This document shows, piece by piece, positions 1-6,218 of a stretch of DNA of 9,503 nt (its first letter is position 1; each line of letters begins with the position of its first letter). The notes under the pieces were generated by a model, which was given only the letters and a program-made list of their open reading frames with translations, had not been told where the DNA came from and searched no databases. The position numbers were made by a program, and so were the translations under genes. Source of the DNA: Trichodesmium sp. jk18x7bins.61 (GTDB taxonomy: Bacteria; Cyanobacteriota; Cyanobacteriia; Cyanobacteriales; Microcoleaceae); the NCBI GenBank assembly GCA_022822685.1, contig JAJEAQ010000113.1, positions 1 through 9,503 on the forward strand. The letters are read 5' to 3'.

Positions 1-62
1 AAAGTAACTGTTAGTTACTAAAGGCTAATTTTATAGACTATCCTGGACAAATATCTACAAAA

Positions 63-297
63 TGTCTAGGTTTTCACACAGTTAATCTGTGTTAAAATCG
101 GACTTGCTTGCTAAGAACAGAGGATCTTAGTACTGATTGTGGAGTGCTGTGCACTCGACTTTTCCAATGGATGAAAACCCCAGAGGGGATCTTAAACTCA
201 ACTACTTTGAGCGGAACATCAACCTTCTTTGCCAGTAAACATTGGGACGGGTGAGTTGAAAAATCGTTCTCAGTCACCGCAGGAGAAGGTGTCTAGG
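63..297. other. Hairpin-rich segment flanked by TGTCTAGG direct repeats
   Basis: An 8-bp direct repeat TGTCTAGG (63-70 and 290-297) brackets about 219 bp with no convincing gene. A 61-codon minus-strand frame crosses it but resembles nothing I know. The segment is rich in short perfect hairpins: ACACAG/CTGTGT (76-81/87-92), CTAAGA/TCTTAG (111-116/125-130), GAGTGC/GCACTC (142-147/151-156), CCCC/GGGG (178-181/185-188) and CTCAA/TTGAG (197-201/207-211). This suggests a structured RNA or a non-autonomous mobile cassette. The right repeat sits where the neighbouring transposase reading frame loses its homology, so the segment may have inserted there. No RNA family was recognised and the strand is unknown. 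Confidence 0.35.
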
Positions 298-768
298 ATT
301 GTCTAGATTTTTAGAAGGTGGTCGAGGAACCCTGAATCGAAAACCCATTTGTTTGAGATATTCCCATCCTCTTTGACGACTGACTGGGCGACCAATTAAC
401 TGAGCCATCCAGTCGGCCACTTGACGACCGTTCCATTGTCCTCCTTGTGTCGGGAGTCCTTGTAATGCCTGCCAAAGTAGAGTCTGCTGCATATCATCTC
501 AAAGGGGTTGACTACTTCCCTGATTAGAAGCCCGTTGGTCTCCCAGAGTTTCAGGCCAGCTACGGTTGTAACCCCAAACCAACTCGTATATCCAACTACG
601 ACTGTATCCTGTGGCTTCCATTACTTCTTCTGTTCGGGATCCTTTGCCTCATAACCAGATTATTTGATAGTGTGTTCGTTTGATTGCTTCTTTGGCTTGT
701 TGGTAAAATCTTTCCAAATCTTCTATGCTCAAATCTGGTTTGATTGTGATTCGTCTTGGCATTGTCAT
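274..768 (-). pseudogene. IS630-family transposase, N-terminal fragment with in-frame stops
   Basis: Reading from the ATG at 768 gives MTMPRRITIKPDLSIEDLER, then a HTH region (EEVMEATGYSRSWIYELVWG), then a winged-helix region containing GGQWNGRQVADWMAQLIG and VSRQRGWEYLKQM. This is the usual N-terminal layout of cyanobacterial IS630-family transposases, which are normally about 340-360 aa. Two TGA codons interrupt the frame (649-651 and 499-501). Homology stops after RFRVPRP, at about 310, and the whole DDE catalytic domain is missing. The break coincides with the TGTCTAG repeats at 290-306. The element's outer end is probably near 795-825, where a TGTCCGGTAAATCACCC stretch lies between ATGATG and CATCAT on the minus strand, but the exact terminus is unproven. 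The product cannot be active. Confidence 0.78.
290..306. repeat. TGTCTAG repeat pair at the transposase breakpoint
   Basis: Two TGTCTAG copies occur 10 bp apart (290-296 and 300-306), exactly where the IS630-type reading frame loses similarity. Another copy is at 63-69, and a cluster of the same motif ends the window (9423-9502). The motif appears to belong to a dispersed repeat family in this genome. Confidence 0.5.
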
Positions 769-827
769 CCCCACTTCTACATTCACTCCAATTATATGAT
801 GGGTGATTTACCGGACATCATATTATT

Positions 828-841
828 CATATTCAGAGTAA
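828..841 (+). repeat. 14-bp direct repeat, copy 1 (CATATTCAGAGTAA)
   Basis: A perfect copy of CATATTCAGAGTAA lies here and a second at 1221-1234, just before an ATG at 1235. Copy 1 ends one base before the MITE at 843. The repeats bracket about 380 bp of non-coding, repeat-filled DNA. They could be a target duplication or recombination product left by an insertion, or a remnant of a dispersed repeat. Chance is unlikely but not excluded. Confidence 0.45.
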
Positions 842-842
842 G

Positions 843-922
843 TAGTGGTCTGTCAACTTTGAAATGATGGGTAATGCTTTTTGGAATTAGCTACCCCTCA
901 AAACTATTTTGACAGACCAGTA
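843..922. mobile_element. 80-bp MITE with TA-flanked terminal inverted repeats
   Basis: The ends are TAGTGGTCTGTCAA (843-856) and TTGACAGACCAGTA (909-922), whose reverse complement is TACTGGTCTGTCAA. The match is 13 of 14, starting with TA at both ends. Similarity continues inward less perfectly (GATGGGTAA against GAGGGGTAG). TA-bounded inverted repeats are typical of IS630/Tc1-type insertion, so a transposase of that class could have mobilised it. There is no coding capacity. A related solo end, TAGTAGTCTGTCAAG, occurs at 1112-1126. Confidence 0.7.
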
Positions 923-981
923 GGTAGGCACGATCAAAGCGATGTATGTTTAGTGTTGTAATAGACTGAAATCAGATATTT

Positions 982-1009
982 CTTAAACCCCGCCGGGCGG
1001 GGTCTTAAG
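982..1009. terminator. Strong GC-rich hairpin, terminator-like or IS end
   Basis: The dyad CTTAAACCCCGCC / GGGCGGGGTCTTAAG forms a nearly perfect stem of about 13 bp with almost no loop. There is no clean T-run on either strand, so a classical intrinsic terminator is uncertain. Similar CCCCGCC-GGGCGGGG palindromes commonly mark ends of IS200/IS605-type elements in cyanobacteria, and this could be such a relic. No transposase or TnpB remains next to it. Confidence 0.4.
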
Positions 1010-1199
1010 CTGTGGGCTAGTTTGACATTTTGTTACATAGCTTGATTTTTTAACGCTCACCTACTTAAATCAGTTTGCTCTTTGCCTACCCTACTACTAA
1101 ATCTTTCCTAATAGTAGTCTGTCAAGATTCAATTATTGGCTAGTGGGAGCCAGATGCTCAGATCAAATTGTAAAATGTTTGCTACAGTCATAATCTCAG

Positions 1200-1255
1200 G
1201 TGGGCAAATCTTGAGTTGTCCATATTCAGAGTAAATGAGCGTAATATTTGCCCAC
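1200..1255. repeat. 10-bp inverted repeat spanning the upstream ATG
   Basis: GTGGGCAAAT (1200-1209) and ATTTGCCCAC (1246-1255) are perfect inverted repeats separated by 36 bp. The interior holds CATATTCAGAGTAA (1221-1234) and the ATG at 1235. GTGGGC-type palindromes are common dispersed repeats in Nostocales, so this is probably a small repeat element rather than an operator. It argues against 1235 as the real start of the kinase. Confidence 0.45.
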
Positions 1256-1387
1256 TCTGCTACTACTTATAATATTATCAACAGTAGAGAAATTCTTTCA
1301 AGCTTACTCATCACAACAGATAATAATCAAAGCCCAGAAAGACTTTTTGATCATCTCGGCATAAACTACTATCATTATTCCAAAAAT

Positions 1388-2710
1388 ATGACTAGCGCCA
1401 AACCCAAAATTATTGTATTAGATGATGATCCCACAGGTTCCCAAACCGTTCATAGTTGTCTACTGCTAACGAAGTGGGATGTAGAAACCCTGAAACTAGG
1501 GTTACAGGATGAATCACCCATATTTTTTATCCTCACCAATACTCGCGCCTTGACTCCAGAACAAGCAGCCAATGTGACGGGAGAAGTCACACATAATCTG
1601 ACGGAAGCGATCGCTCAATCAAATATCCAAGATTTCTTAGTTGTCAGTCGTTCCGACTCTACTCTACGAGGTCATTACCCCATAGAAACAGATGTCATCG
1701 CAGCACAACTCGGTCCCTTTGATGCCCATTTCTTAGTTCCAGTATTTTTTGAAGGCGGGAGAGTCACCCGGAACAATACCCACTATCTCATAGTCAATGG
1801 TGTAGAAACTCCTGTTCATGAAACAGAATTCGCTAAAGATTCAGTATTTGGCTACACCTACAGTTATTTGCCTGATTATGTCGAAGAGAAAACCAAAGGT
1901 AAAATCAAAGCAGAAACTGTAGAAAGATTTACACTTGATGATATTCGTTCTGGCAGTCTAGAACGTTTGATGAAATTAACTGGCAACCAATGTGGAGTTG
2001 TGGATGGAGAAACTCAAGCTGATTTAGACCGTTTTGCCAGTGATTTGTTAGCAGCAACAAGTCAAGGTAAAAAGTTTCTGTTGCGCAGTGCCGCTAGTAT
2101 TTTGACTTCTTTAGCTGCTTTAGGTATTCAACCTATACCTGCTGAGGAGATGAGTCAATATGTCAGGAGTGAGAAACCAGGTGTAATTATTGTGGGTTCC
2201 CATGTTCAAAAGTCTACCCAACAATTGGAAAAGTTATTACAAGAATCTGAGATAGTAGGTGTAGAAGTAGATGTGTCTCATTTAGTTGCAGATTCTCCTG
2301 AGCATAGAGCAACTTTACTTCAGAATATTCTTGAAAAAGTTCATGCTATTCACGCAGAAGGAAAAACGCCTGTAGTTTATACCAGTCGTGAAGAATTGAC
2401 TTTTGAAAATGTGCAAGTGCGTTTAGAGTTTGGTATTGCTGTCTCCGAATTATTAATGGATATTGTGAGGGGTTTGCCGGAGGATATAGGTTTTTTGATT
2501 AGTAAAGGTGGAATTACTTCTAATGATACCTTGAGTAAAGGTTTGGCTTTGACTACTGCGAGATTACTAGGTCAGGTTTTAGCAGGATGCTCGATGGTGC
2601 GGACTCCTGCCGAACATCCTCAGTTTCCTGAGTTACCTGTAGTTTTGTTTCCCGGAAATGTAGGAGATTTAGATGGTTTAGTAACAGTTTATCGGCGTTT
2701 AATTTGCTAA
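1388..2710 (+). CDS. Four-carbon acid sugar kinase family protein (DUF1537-type)
   Basis: The 440-aa product matches the four-carbon acid sugar kinase family, which phosphorylates sugar acids such as 3-oxo-tetronate or erythronate/threonate-type substrates in the cytoplasm. The actual substrate is unknown here. Visible marks, numbered from the ATG at 1388: the N-terminal substrate-domain motif VLDDDPTGSQT (10-20), SRSDSTLRGHYP (87-98), FEGGRVT (121-127), the C-terminal nucleotide-binding domain with IIVGSHVQKST (267-277), and KGGITSNDTLSKGL (373-386) followed by VVLFPGNVGDLDG (418-430). Both domains are complete. An in-frame ATG at 1235 would add 51 residues, but these look unconserved and derive from repeat DNA; 1388 begins just before the conserved core. 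No clear Shine-Dalgarno is visible. The 3' end overlaps the convergent GTPase-like gene by 12 bp. A HIP1 site lies inside (1607). No aldolase or dehydrogenase partner is adjacent, so catabolic context is missing. Confidence 0.85.
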   Translation: MTSAKPKIIVLDDDPTGSQTVHSCLLLTKWDVETLKLGLQDESPIFFILTNTRALTPEQAANVTGEVTHNLTEAIAQSNIQDFLVVSRSDSTLRGHYPIETDVIAAQLGPFDAHFLVPVFFEGGRVTRNNTHYLIVNGVETPVHETEFAKDSVFGYTYSYLPDYVEEKTKGKIKAETVERFTLDDIRSGSLERLMKLTGNQCGVVDGETQADLDRFASDLLAATSQGKKFLLRSAASILTSLAALGIQPIPAEEMSQYVRSEKPGVIIVGSHVQKSTQQLEKLLQESEIVGVEVDVSHLVADSPEHRATLLQNILEKVHAIHAEGKTPVVYTSREELTFENVQVRLEFGIAVSELLMDIVRGLPEDIGFLISKGGITSNDTLSKGLALTTARLLGQVLAGCSMVRTPAEHPQFPELPVVLFPGNVGDLDGLVTVYRRLIC

Positions 2711-3445
2711 ATAGCCAGCTAAAAATATCCAAGGTAATTCTAGTAAACTTCTGTGATAAATACTGGTAATAAAACACCGCACAGATAAACCAGAACGACT
2801 TTTATTGATTTGTTCTAACTGTGGTTTTACTGGTCGAAAATAACTATTAACAACATAATTATGACGTTGTAGCCAATTCATAGAAGAGCCATAAGGTAAA
2901 TAAGCCAACTTGGAAATTTCTTGCTCAAGTTCACAATCAATTAAATCAGCTTTATTGAGACATATGACAATACGTCGGGCTTGAGGACAAGCATAAATCA
3001 AAAAGTCTGCCCAACGATTAAATCTATTGCACCATTGTTGCTGAGTAATATAGTTTTCCTTGTCAACATAGGGCTGCAAAATTTCTCGATAGGGAGGAAC
3101 AATTAGAAAAATTCCTTCACTTTTTCCCACTGTGTCTTTGAAGTCTTGCCACTCATTAACATGGTCAGATTGCCACGAGCTGCGAAATAATTCTCCAGGG
3201 GAGTCGATCCAATCTACAGAAATTTGACTCAAACCAGTTGGTAGGCGAACCTGCACATCCAAAGAACGCTTTTCAATGGCTTGAGTTGGTTTCGCTGTGC
3301 CATTGAGATTCAATAGATTTGCTTGGAGGTTTTGGTAAGTTTGATTAACCAGAGAAACCTGAACATAGTTTCCTTGGGGGTTGGCCAATTCTAATGCTAG
3401 GTGAGTTTTGCCGACGGCGCGATCGCCTATATAAACTACTCCCAT
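2699..3445 (-). CDS. P-loop GTPase-like protein of unknown role
   Basis: The 248-aa protein has the signature of a small P-loop NTPase. Walker A is GDRAVGKT (7-14). VDWIDSPGE (78-86) serves as the Walker B/G3 region with D81 and G84. IVICLNKADL (159-168) contains the NKxD guanine-specificity motif (N164, D167). CFITSIY (224-230) is in the place of a G5-like strand. There is no signal peptide or membrane segment, so it is probably cytoplasmic. GTP specificity rests on NKAD. It resembles TRAFAC-type 'double-GTPase' families linked with bacterial conflict systems, but that is inference. No companion gene lies upstream: the next 65 bp lead into a MITE and then a pseudogene. A HIP1 site (3419) overlaps the Walker A codons. 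The ATG at 3445 is the only good start before the Walker A. The tail overlaps the convergent kinase gene by 12 bp. Confidence 0.7.
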   Translation of the reverse strand: MGVVYIGDRAVGKTHLALELANPQGNYVQVSLVNQTYQNLQANLLNLNGTAKPTQAIEKRSLDVQVRLPTGLSQISVDWIDSPGELFRSSWQSDHVNEWQDFKDTVGKSEGIFLIVPPYREILQPYVDKENYITQQQWCNRFNRWADFLIYACPQARRIVICLNKADLIDCELEQEISKLAYLPYGSSMNWLQRHNYVVNSYFRPVKPQLEQINKSRSGLSVRCFITSIYHRSLLELPWIFLAGYLAN

Positions 3446-3819
3446 TAATTACTCACAAAAAAATCTGTGTTCGTAGTTGCGATGGGGCGCCAAAGATATA
3501 TTTGGGCACTTACAGCACTTTTGGGAATAATGAGGTACAGCACAGTTGCTCTTGGGCTTCTGATCTGAGAAAAATATAATGTACCTCACCAACATAAAAA
3601 GTACTGTAAAGCACAACTACTAGCTTGATTATCTCATTTAATCCCATTTATGATTTTTCAAAATCATTAATTTTCAGGATTAACTACGGCTAAAACACCA
3701 ATTAATTCAAAAAACTGGGTGAAAATGTGAGAAAAAGTTGATAAAAAATGCTGTCTGTTTTCACGCTTTAAATGCTCATAATCAAAAATTTGTGTGATTT
3801 TTGATTCTGTGAATTTGGC
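3446..3819. other. Intergenic region with a MITE and a stop-free fragment
   Basis: This stretch holds the 100-bp MITE at 3510-3609 and AT-rich DNA. On the minus strand, directly after the Rpn stop and in the same frame, about 50 codons (3667-3819) are free of stops and would read FTESKITQIFDYEHLKREN and onward, ending in VLAVVNPEN. No start codon is present, so this may be a leftover 3' extension or a fragment of another gene. I recognise nothing else. Confidence 0.4.
3510..3609. mobile_element. 100-bp MITE with about 29-bp imperfect inverted repeats
   Basis: The left end TTACAGCACTTTTGG with inner ATGAGGTAC (3510-3538) pairs with the right end GTACCTCACC with outer AAAAGTACTGTAA (3581-3609). 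Reversed, the right arm reads TTACAGTACTTTT with inner GTGAGGTAC. GCAC occurs just outside on both sides (3506-3509 and 3611-3614), a possible 4-bp target duplication offset by one base. There is no coding capacity. The transposase that mobilised it is not identifiable from this window. Confidence 0.7.
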
Positions 3820-4126
3820 TTAATTGTCATTAGCAGAATTAACGATTTTTTGAACTACTGACAAAGGCAAATCTAAAGACTCACCAATTACTTCTAAACT
3901 CAATCCTAACTTCAGCAATCGCGGGATTGCTTCTAGCTTGGCTTTTCTGTTCTCCCCTTTGTTCGCCAATTTGTCGGCCTCTTCGTTCGCCTAGTTGTTC
4001 CCCATCGGCAAAAGCATCTTGATAAAATCTGGTTTGTTTCAAATCACCTAAACTAAACATGGCTGCAATTTCCTCCCGACTTTTTTCTGGTAATTTATAA
4101 ACAATAATAGTCTCAATGTTTTGAGG
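3820..4126 (-). pseudogene. Rpn/DUF2887-like protein, 3' fragment with a frameshift
   Basis: The minus strand encodes the C-terminal part of a common cyanobacterial protein of the PD-(D/E)XK-related Rpn/putative-transposase group. It begins QNIETIIVYKLPEKSREEIA, then LGDLKQTRFYQDAFADGEQ, then charged GERRGRQIGEQRGEQ repeats. A frameshift in the run around 3950-3965 (near CCCCTTT on the plus strand) is needed to reach the expected end: KAKLEAIPRLLKLGLSLEVI through VQKIVNSANDN, with the stop at 3820-3822. Without it the frame runs into unrelated sequence and stops at 3881. The N-terminal nuclease domain, including any catalytic residues, is missing; upstream codons beyond about 4126 come from foreign DNA including the 102-bp repeat at 4151. 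The repeat probably disrupted the gene, or marks a deletion endpoint. A HIP1 site (4129) lies at the junction. Confidence 0.7.
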
Positions 4127-4150
4127 TGGCGATCGCGCACCGGAACAGAG

Positions 4151-4252
4151 AGTAGTAGGGCGGGTAAATATTGAGTTATTTGGAGCTACGATCAATAATG
4201 GTTTTTTAGCCCACCATTAATATACCTATTTCTCAGTCTTACCGCCTAAAAC
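4151..4252 (-). mobile_element. 102-bp MITE-like repeat, copy 1
   Basis: This is the reverse complement of 5929-6030, with 98 of 102 positions identical by eye and no gaps. Terminal parts are imperfect inverted repeats (GTAGTAGGGCGGGTAAATATT against TTTTAGGCGGTAAGACTGAG in opposite orientation), with a central hairpin TAATGGT/ACCATTA. There is no coding capacity. It lies at the truncated end of the Rpn-like pseudogene and bases from it form the spurious N-terminus of that frame. Confidence 0.8.
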
Positions 4253-4300
4253 TGTGTCGCAATATTTGTTTAAATTGATGTTAGAGAATCCTTAAGTTAA

Positions 4301-4465
4301 TGTGGGAGTGGCCATCGTTAAAGGATGGCCAAATCCAGGGGAAAAGCGATGGTATGAAGTCGATAACTGCAGGTTAGGCCTTTGGAACCTTAGCTTGTTT
4401 TCCGTCTGGGTAATCCAACATATCCTGACAAATCCTAGTGCCACACGGAAGTCATGCATTCAAAA
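4301..4465 (+). ncRNA. Candidate structured RNA, possibly orphan HEARO/omega-type
   Basis: The segment has nested pairing. An 8-bp hairpin TGGCCATC/GATGGCCA (4309-4316/4324-4331, 7-nt loop) is followed by CCAG..GGAAAA (4335-4345) pairing with TTTTCC..CTGG (4398-4409), which encloses AGGTT/AACCT (4371-4375/4386-4390). Conserved-looking single-stranded blocks follow (GGTAATCCAAC, CCTAGTGCCACACGGAAG). A 61-codon plus-strand frame crosses the region but resembles no protein. The nested pattern recalls, from memory only, HEARO RNAs that lie upstream of IscB/IsrB genes. An ATG at 4469 opens MPSKVLI, similar to IscB-type starts, but the frame is soon lost and no nuclease remains before 4577. The RNA call is moderate; the family assignment is speculative. 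Confidence 0.4.
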
Positions 4466-4576
4466 TTTATGCCATCAAAAGTATTGATTAGTAAGGCTTT
4501 GAGTATTTTGTTACTGGTGCGTTTATTCCTGTGCCGCTGTCATATGATGCAATGCCTGATTGTTGACTTTTTTCAG

Positions 4577-5884
4577 TCATGATAGAAAACTCCTAGTAGA
4601 TTTTTCTTCAGTTTCATTAGTTGGTGGAGCTAGCACAGTTAAGCCACCAGGAATACACTCAACCTCCACTGGAGTAGTACCAATAATCTCTCCATCAAGC
4701 ACAACTTTTTGCGGTGGATGTGTACTAAGTTTGATCCGTTTTGTTCGTAAACCAATGGTATCTTCATGTTGGGCAGGAGTTTTAAATATGGCCGAGCCAA
4801 ACATTCTGACTACAGCATTAACAGCTTGCAGTCTATTATTTGGAGTAATAATCATTACTTCTAATAGCCCATCATTCATAATTACTTCTCCCAAACCTTG
4901 AGCCAAAACTGATGTAGGTGGGGCTGCATTCGCAATAGTAATTGCTCCTGCCTGGAAAGTTTTAGTAACACCATCAATCTCTATTTCAGTATCAAACAGC
5001 TCTTGTTCGTTGAGTTGCTGCCAACCGGCCATCATATATGCCAATACTCCCCAACGGTTTTTGGCTTCGCGATCGGCTCTTTCTACTGTTTCTGCTTCAT
5101 ACCCTACCCCTGCTAATAAAATCATAGTGTATTCATTGCAGCGAGCCACATCTATAATCCGAGTTTTGCCTGCTAAGATCACATCACAAGCACTTCTAAT
5201 TGGCGTAATGCTAGGAATCCCTAAAGCCATAGAAAAGGCATTAACAGTACCTCTCGGAATAATACCTAGAGGAATACCTGTATTCAGCAAGACTCCAGCA
5301 ACAGCAGAAACTGTGCCATCACCACCAGAAGCAATAATCAGATCTGCTTGTTTAGCGATCGCTATTTTTGTCAACTCTTCTGCTGTTTTTTCTACTGTTG
5401 TTTGATGTATATGTAAATGTAGATAAGGTTCGAGAAGTGATTTAATTAATGATAATTCTTGTTGAGCATTGCCTTGGCCGCAGACAGGATTAAATATGAG
5501 GTGAGCAACAGTAGCTTGAATGAAACTGTTAATGATGGCCTCAGCAGTAGCAATGTTAATCGCAATTGGAACATTATGAACTTGACAGATACGCAACAGT
5601 AATTTGATATCAGGTTCATATGATTGGGAAAAAAGATAGTCTACCAAACAAATAACAGCGATTACATTACCTGTGATTACTTCTACAGCTATGTGAGCAT
5701 CTCCTCCCAGAGAACCTGCTAATAAAGGGTTTATCTCTATGTCTGTTTCTTGTAAAATATATTCAGCAGTGTTTTCTGTCGCAATTAATTTATACCGAGA
5801 CAGCACAACTTTATTTTTCTTGACAAATTCAACCAAGTTGTCTTTTTTGCTGTCATAAGCAAGTAAAGCAATTGTGTCTGCCAT
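4577..5884 (-). CDS. Lipid (diacylglycerol-type) kinase with N-terminal MGS-like domain
   Basis: The 435-aa protein fuses two domains. Residues about 3-120 resemble methylglyoxal synthase, and about 127-420 form a YegS/DAGK-type kinase that would phosphorylate a lipid such as diacylglycerol or sphingosine-like substrates at the inner membrane face. Kinase marks: FNPVCGQGNA (131-140), the nucleotide-binding GGDGT (187-191), GIIPRGTVNAF (207-217) and LDGEIIG (396-402). The MGS-like part keeps D11, K14, the GGD with D62, D82 and D92. Against E. coli MgsA (offset about 9, from memory) H19 and H98 are replaced by Y10 and Y89, and phosphate-site T47 by N38. Methylglyoxal synthesis is therefore doubtful; a sensing or regulatory role is possible. 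The fusion length is normal for cyanobacterial members. The ATG at 5884 precedes the first strand directly. A HIP1 site lies within (5355). The two 102-bp repeats flank it on both sides. Confidence 0.85.
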   Translation of the reverse strand: MADTIALLAYDSKKDNLVEFVKKNKVVLSRYKLIATENTAEYILQETDIEINPLLAGSLGGDAHIAVEVITGNVIAVICLVDYLFSQSYEPDIKLLLRICQVHNVPIAINIATAEAIINSFIQATVAHLIFNPVCGQGNAQQELSLIKSLLEPYLHLHIHQTTVEKTAEELTKIAIAKQADLIIASGGDGTVSAVAGVLLNTGIPLGIIPRGTVNAFSMALGIPSITPIRSACDVILAGKTRIIDVARCNEYTMILLAGVGYEAETVERADREAKNRWGVLAYMMAGWQQLNEQELFDTEIEIDGVTKTFQAGAITIANAAPPTSVLAQGLGEVIMNDGLLEVMIITPNNRLQAVNAVVRMFGSAIFKTPAQHEDTIGLRTKRIKLSTHPPQKVVLDGEIIGTTPVEVECIPGGLTVLAPPTNETEEKSTRSFLS

Positions 5885-5928
5885 AGTTTTGATCCCGAAA
5901 TTGATCTATTGTTAGTTTTAATTTCAAA

Positions 5929-6030
5929 GTTTTAGGCGGTAATACTGAGAAATAGGTGTATTAATGGTGGGCTAAAAAACCATTATTTATCGTAGCTCCA
6001 AATAACTCAATATTTACCCACCCTACTACT
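5929..6030 (+). mobile_element. 102-bp MITE-like repeat, copy 2
   Basis: Inverted relative to copy 1 at 4151-4252, with four mismatches. A central hairpin TAATGGT/ACCATTA is at 5962-5968/5979-5985. The arms are imperfectly complementary (GGCGGTAATACTGAG against GGTGGGTAAATATTGAG), and just outside, CAAAGT (left) and ACTTTG (right) extend the inverted repeat. It lies 44 bp upstream of the lipid kinase start, so it could carry or disturb that gene's promoter. Confidence 0.8.
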
Positions 6031-6043
6031 TTGGTCATTATCA

Positions 6044-6193
6044 GAGACTGTTTGTAAAGCAAATATTAAGATAGCTAGAATGCTTAATTCTGGCGGGTTA
6101 CGGTGAAAACTAAAATTCTGGTGAGTACGAAGAGATATTGACCCAATGGCCTACCCTACGCAATAATTTAATCTGAATTTTACAAACAATCTC
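6044..6193. mobile_element. 150-bp MITE related to an IS5-type element
   Basis: The ends are GAGACTGTTTGTAAAG (6044-6059) and TTTACAAACAATCTC (6179-6193), inverted with one mismatch over 15. TCA flanks both sides (6041-6043 and 6194-6196), a 3-bp TNA-type target duplication typical of several IS5 groups. The end is nearly identical to GAGGCTGTTTGTAAAG next to the IS5-like transposase fragment at 9189-9204, so a relative of that IS probably mobilised it. The interior has no gene. Confidence 0.78.
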
Positions 6194-6218
6194 TCAAGTA
6201 TGTTTTTAGGATCTAGTT

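Larger units (their letters stand above)
923..1387. other. Gene-free stretch upstream of the sugar kinase
   Basis: Nothing here reads as a gene. It holds a GC-rich hairpin (982-1009), a solo MITE-like end TAGTAGTCTGTCAAG (1112-1126), a long-armed inverted repeat (1200-1209/1246-1255) and the second copy of the 14-bp repeat (1221-1234). An ATG at 1235 is in frame with the kinase, but the 51 codons it would add look non-conserved and arise partly from the inverted repeat. I see no convincing promoter. Confidence 0.5.

Noticed and set aside
92..277. Minus-strand 61-codon frame near the window start
   Set aside because: It has no recognisable motif and covers several short hairpins; it is out of frame with the neighbouring transposase fragment.
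664..867. Plus-strand 67-codon frame
   Set aside because: It is antisense to the IS630 transposase fragment and runs into the MITE; its composition is not protein-like.
1235..1387. N-terminal extension of the sugar kinase from ATG 1235
   Set aside because: The added residues look unconserved and are encoded by repeat DNA, while family homology begins right after the ATG at 1388.
4301..4465. Cobalamin riboswitch
   Set aside because: Phrases such as GCCACACGGAAG superficially recall it, but the B12-box core is missing and the downstream gene is on the opposite strand.
4560..5405. Two plus-strand frames of 113 and 131 codons
   Set aside because: They are antisense shadows of the lipid kinase gene, which has recognisable motifs on the other strand.
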